Assembly (NCBI GenBank): GCA_964383905.1
Contig: CAYLJO010000023.1
Location: 1 to 43,896, forward strand
DNA length: 43,896 nucleotides
From: CAYLJO01 sp964383905
GTDB taxonomy: Bacteria > Acidobacteriota > Blastocatellia > Pyrinomonadales > Pyrinomonadaceae
Reading direction: 5' to 3'
How positions within the stretch are numbered: position 1 is the stretch's first letter; every line of letters begins with the position of its first letter. Below are positions 42,801 through 43,896 of this stretch, one piece after another. Both the position numbers and the translations under genes were made by a program. The notes beneath the pieces are model-generated. The model saw nothing but the letters and a program-made list of their open reading frames with translations, had not been told where the DNA came from and ran no database searches.

Positions 42801-42830
42801 TAGGCCAATAATCAAATGGTTGGCATTCAT
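39822..42830 (-). CDS. Large tubulin/FtsZ-like GTPase (Tubulin_2 family)
   Basis: A 1002-residue protein. The N-terminal part is a tubulin/FtsZ-like nucleotide-binding fold, with the first loop IIGLGGTGGKI (Gly9-Gly15) and the tubulin signature loop GLAGGTGSGS (160-169). The latter is the FtsZ G-box GGGTGTG with small changes. LLPETYPNPNW and similar strands follow. The middle (about 420-640) is rich in charged heptads and is probably coiled coil. The C-terminal third has no recognised domain. Comparative genomics has linked such FtsZ-like families to membrane remodelling, but their function is unproven. GGAG lies seven bases before the ATG. The downstream partner gene provides a membrane and cell-wall anchor. 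Confidence 0.85.
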   Translation of the reverse strand: MNANHLIIGLGGTGGKIIRAFRKTIFQEFRKESPDDANLAYLYVDSSNEMMSIDDPSWKILGTSVQLNKKSQLLIQEANLASRLENINSYPGIKPWIGSPDQWKDILGSIIGVTLGGQKRRLGRFLFACKADAFKQQVQSLVKDLQTGGTTDVTFHICCGLAGGTGSGSLIDAISQARDTYPDSKRYRIVVYALLPETYPNPNWDTGNYHANGYAALLELNSLSVGRFEPTDLMGIKGRLKLMDPFNGCYLFTNENENGLTVDVDKELPDIIADFLYQKMIAVRNVSWDTLRRMENAENGDGTPEKAPSGNNPERSKRFLAFGIKRLAIPEEEIGEYLTYNFARQAALQLRFNNWSDTNGFNDEAKNQDFNEFVKQKETQYRWAVSDEHLTLSVGILPEDVNNKKWKPINNEWQDVIPNFKSLVREKRRETWLDELAKLCEKRFDQDYRGLGVRNFYKAKVKAKKEHVKEIRRRVEDDLFNEWKNGVKSTYDISRLLAALLDSIDERLKGLDDKITQAKENEQDAANRVKLNNEAWARMGLISKAIGKPDSLLDAQGETLQEQYVYRTRIEALMFAKQLTEELVVELTDLKSEVDKCTSTINAAIKKYNDRISERITDDGSIDLREQLVRFYDPELVRSMTRNLIKDENEQKTQVNRVRMSLIGRLGENPNFSIFNQRIGVTEFLDILDKESEKNARIAHNNLIQNPKEKLLGVSIIGKLKERYGGNSQELKSYITELVSRAGNYLTFEPSEVHKIGPGIPTGAQTAVSKMSVITPKAPEEAEFVSKLKDVFRGSRSGEVEIIDSDVKPNEVVLISLTNLFPLRYVRQLGFLKEKYDLKINGPNAQRAKLELHTEGDGSQHPKLFVPLQEEVKRDAIPYLLLAKALNLIQQAPNPETGLTELALVAKDADGFDTDPIYLGKEFTESISKLDMRSADLVRGYVQGLLDSREYAPDTKRTELQKEILMSVESIKAERGNNIQDEVYKRFLEGGKRAVKILKRES

Positions 42831-43168
42831 ACTTATTCTCCAATTGCTGGAATGTTAATTTTAACTTTCTAAATACTTCGTGAAGCAAAAGGTCTAAAGT
42901 ATTCCCACAAGTCGGAAAGACCGCCGTGACGGCTTGCTGCCATCACTTAATCCAAAATAATATTGACAATCTTTGATCACTGGATTAAGCAATTTTACGC
43001 GGTCTGCCGCCCGGTAGCGCCTCAATGGCAGGCACTTTACCGCGGTACATTACGCTCCGCCCCAATCGCACTTCTTTCCGTACCCGCCCCTCTTCTATCT
43101 ATTAATAAATTCGTGTTCGGGTCACGCCCCGCAGCTTCGCCGCTTCTTTGTACAGTAATTAGCCCACC
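42831..43168. other. Intergenic region upstream of the tubulin-like gene
   Basis: 338 bases without a gene. It carries a perfect 9-bp inverted repeat CTTAATCCA/TGGATTAAG (42946-42954 and 42981-42989, 26-base spacer), which could be an operator for the tubulin-like operon. A TTGACA (42963-42968) lies on the plus strand within it but has no good -10. No clear promoter for the minus-strand operon was found. Confidence 0.4.
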
Positions 43169-43462
43169 CTACGGATGGTTTTGCTGGGAAAGATAGTGCT
43201 CCAGTACCAATCTCTCGGCTTCCTTCGTGGCGATGCTCTCTTCGATGGCTTCGCGGTTGGCGTGATAGTATGCGAGCGCCGCATGAACCTGTGCCAACGA
43301 TAGGTGTCCGATACGGTCGGCGGCCTCTTTCGGGCTGAGGCCTAGTTTGTGCCAGCCCACAATGCGCCGTACGGTTACACCGGTCCCGGCAATCCGCGGC
43401 CTTCCTCCGCCGACGCCCGGCGTTTGGACGATAAGTGTGATGATGTCAATGACAGTGGTCAT
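43169..43462 (-). CDS. DUF433 family protein (antitoxin-like)
   Basis: A 97-residue protein of the DUF433 family. Its core is a winged or helix-turn-helix-like DNA-binding domain with RPRIAGTGVTVRRIVGWHKLGLSPKEAADRIGHLSLAQVHAALAYYHANREAI. DUF433 proteins are commonly the antitoxin paired with a DUF5615 PIN-like toxin, which normally lies just downstream. Downstream here (towards 42831) there is no such reading frame, so it appears to be an orphan antitoxin or a stand-alone regulator. The Shine-Dalgarno (AGGAAC) is 12 bases before the ATG, a long spacing. Confidence 0.85.
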   Translation of the reverse strand: MTTVIDIITLIVQTPGVGGGRPRIAGTGVTVRRIVGWHKLGLSPKEAADRIGHLSLAQVHAALAYYHANREAIEESIATKEAERLVLEHYLSQQNHP

Positions 43463-43896
43463 GGAATTTTTGTTCCTATGTTGGCCACTTACTCTACTAA
43501 TATTTGAGTCAAACTATCTCAAAAACCATCGTCGCGTAAAGACAAACAATATCACCATTTATCTCGCCCCTGCCGCCTGCGCCAAGCTGGGAGGGGATTC
43601 CATAGCGGGTAAGATGTGTACCGCAGCGCTGGCCATTCCCTCAAGAAAGGAAGAGGGTGTCCGCGCGTCCTGGTCGCGAGAGATATTTACAACGGTATCA
43701 CCGGTTTATTTTAGATGAGTTCGGCCGAGTGCGCTAGAGTGTTGGAGAATTAATCTGAGTTCCTCAATGCTGTTATGACGTTCGGGCGAGAAACGGCAGG
43801 GATCAAGGGCCTGCTATCGCTCAGGCGGTATCGTGTTGTAGTCTAAGCTCGACTTTATCCATTTTAGATCTTTGAAAAAGAGACGGCAGGCTTTGT
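43463..43896. other. Right end of the window without a recognised gene
   Basis: 434 bases in which no reading frame on either strand shows a family resemblance or a convincing start site. A gene beginning beyond the window edge cannot be excluded. Confidence 0.4.

Noticed and set aside
42963..42992. TTGACA on the plus strand as a promoter
   Set aside because: No acceptable -10 hexamer at 16-18 bases and no plus-strand gene follows.

Overview
The window is one contiguous piece of a moderately GC-rich, diderm bacterial chromosome in which almost every gene is on the minus strand. Taken together, the lipopolysaccharide-export genes, a partial phosphotransferase relay with HPr kinase, several DUF4097 beta-ladder proteins and a DUF5916-type barrel point to Acidobacteriota, probably Blastocatellia. 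This is an inference from gene content and family resemblance; no database was searched.

Left part (1-9850): an Uma2-type nuclease, an IS110 remnant, a small zinc-ribbon membrane protein plus a TPR protein, a ribbon-helix-helix regulator, an unusually long RNase P RNA gene (minus strand), a serine recombinase whose catalytic domain has lost an internal block, a CPBP-fold membrane protein without its catalytic glutamates, and a large secreted TPR/DUF11 protein. A decayed stretch (9000-9846) carries a fragment resembling the end of a polysaccharide-export SLBB protein.

Core part (9850-22913): a run in transcription order recJ, fused lptC-lptA, lptB, rpoN, hpf, hprK, rapZ, a mannose-family EIIA, HPr and ptsI. 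It resembles the proteobacterial lpt-rpoN-hpf-ptsN-rapZ-npr block, but hprK stands where ptsN would be and no sugar permease is seen. RapZ has lost the Walker A lysine. A short-chain dehydrogenase follows; its upstream region holds a 185-bp MITE-like element and a frameshifted IS1-like element with perfect 8-bp target duplications.

Envelope-stress part (24562-38001): an ECF sigma factor, its zinc-binding anti-sigma factor and five DUF4097 proteins, a CBM9/DUF5916 outer-membrane protein and a HEAT-repeat protein. Four copies of one 30-base motif (TTGCCACAAAA, then spacer, then CGGTGTTTA) with invariant spacing stand upstream of the sigma gene, two DUF4097 transcription units and the HEAT gene. 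I read this as the promoter of the ECF factor, which ties these genes into one regulon. Each DUF4097 protein has its own nearly uniform rung motif (TVNG, ISG, SGD, TMGG, TGDG). A decayed tnpB-only IS200/IS605 element sits beside one of these promoters.

Right part (38295-43896): a two-gene operon encoding a 1002-residue tubulin/FtsZ-like GTPase and a protein made of zinc ribbon, one membrane segment, a PstS-like binding domain and an OmpA-like peptidoglycan-binding domain. This looks like a cytoskeleton-to-cell-wall module and is the strongest candidate for an undescribed system here. A DUF433 antitoxin-like gene without a visible toxin closes the window. No tRNA, CRISPR array or replication origin was seen.
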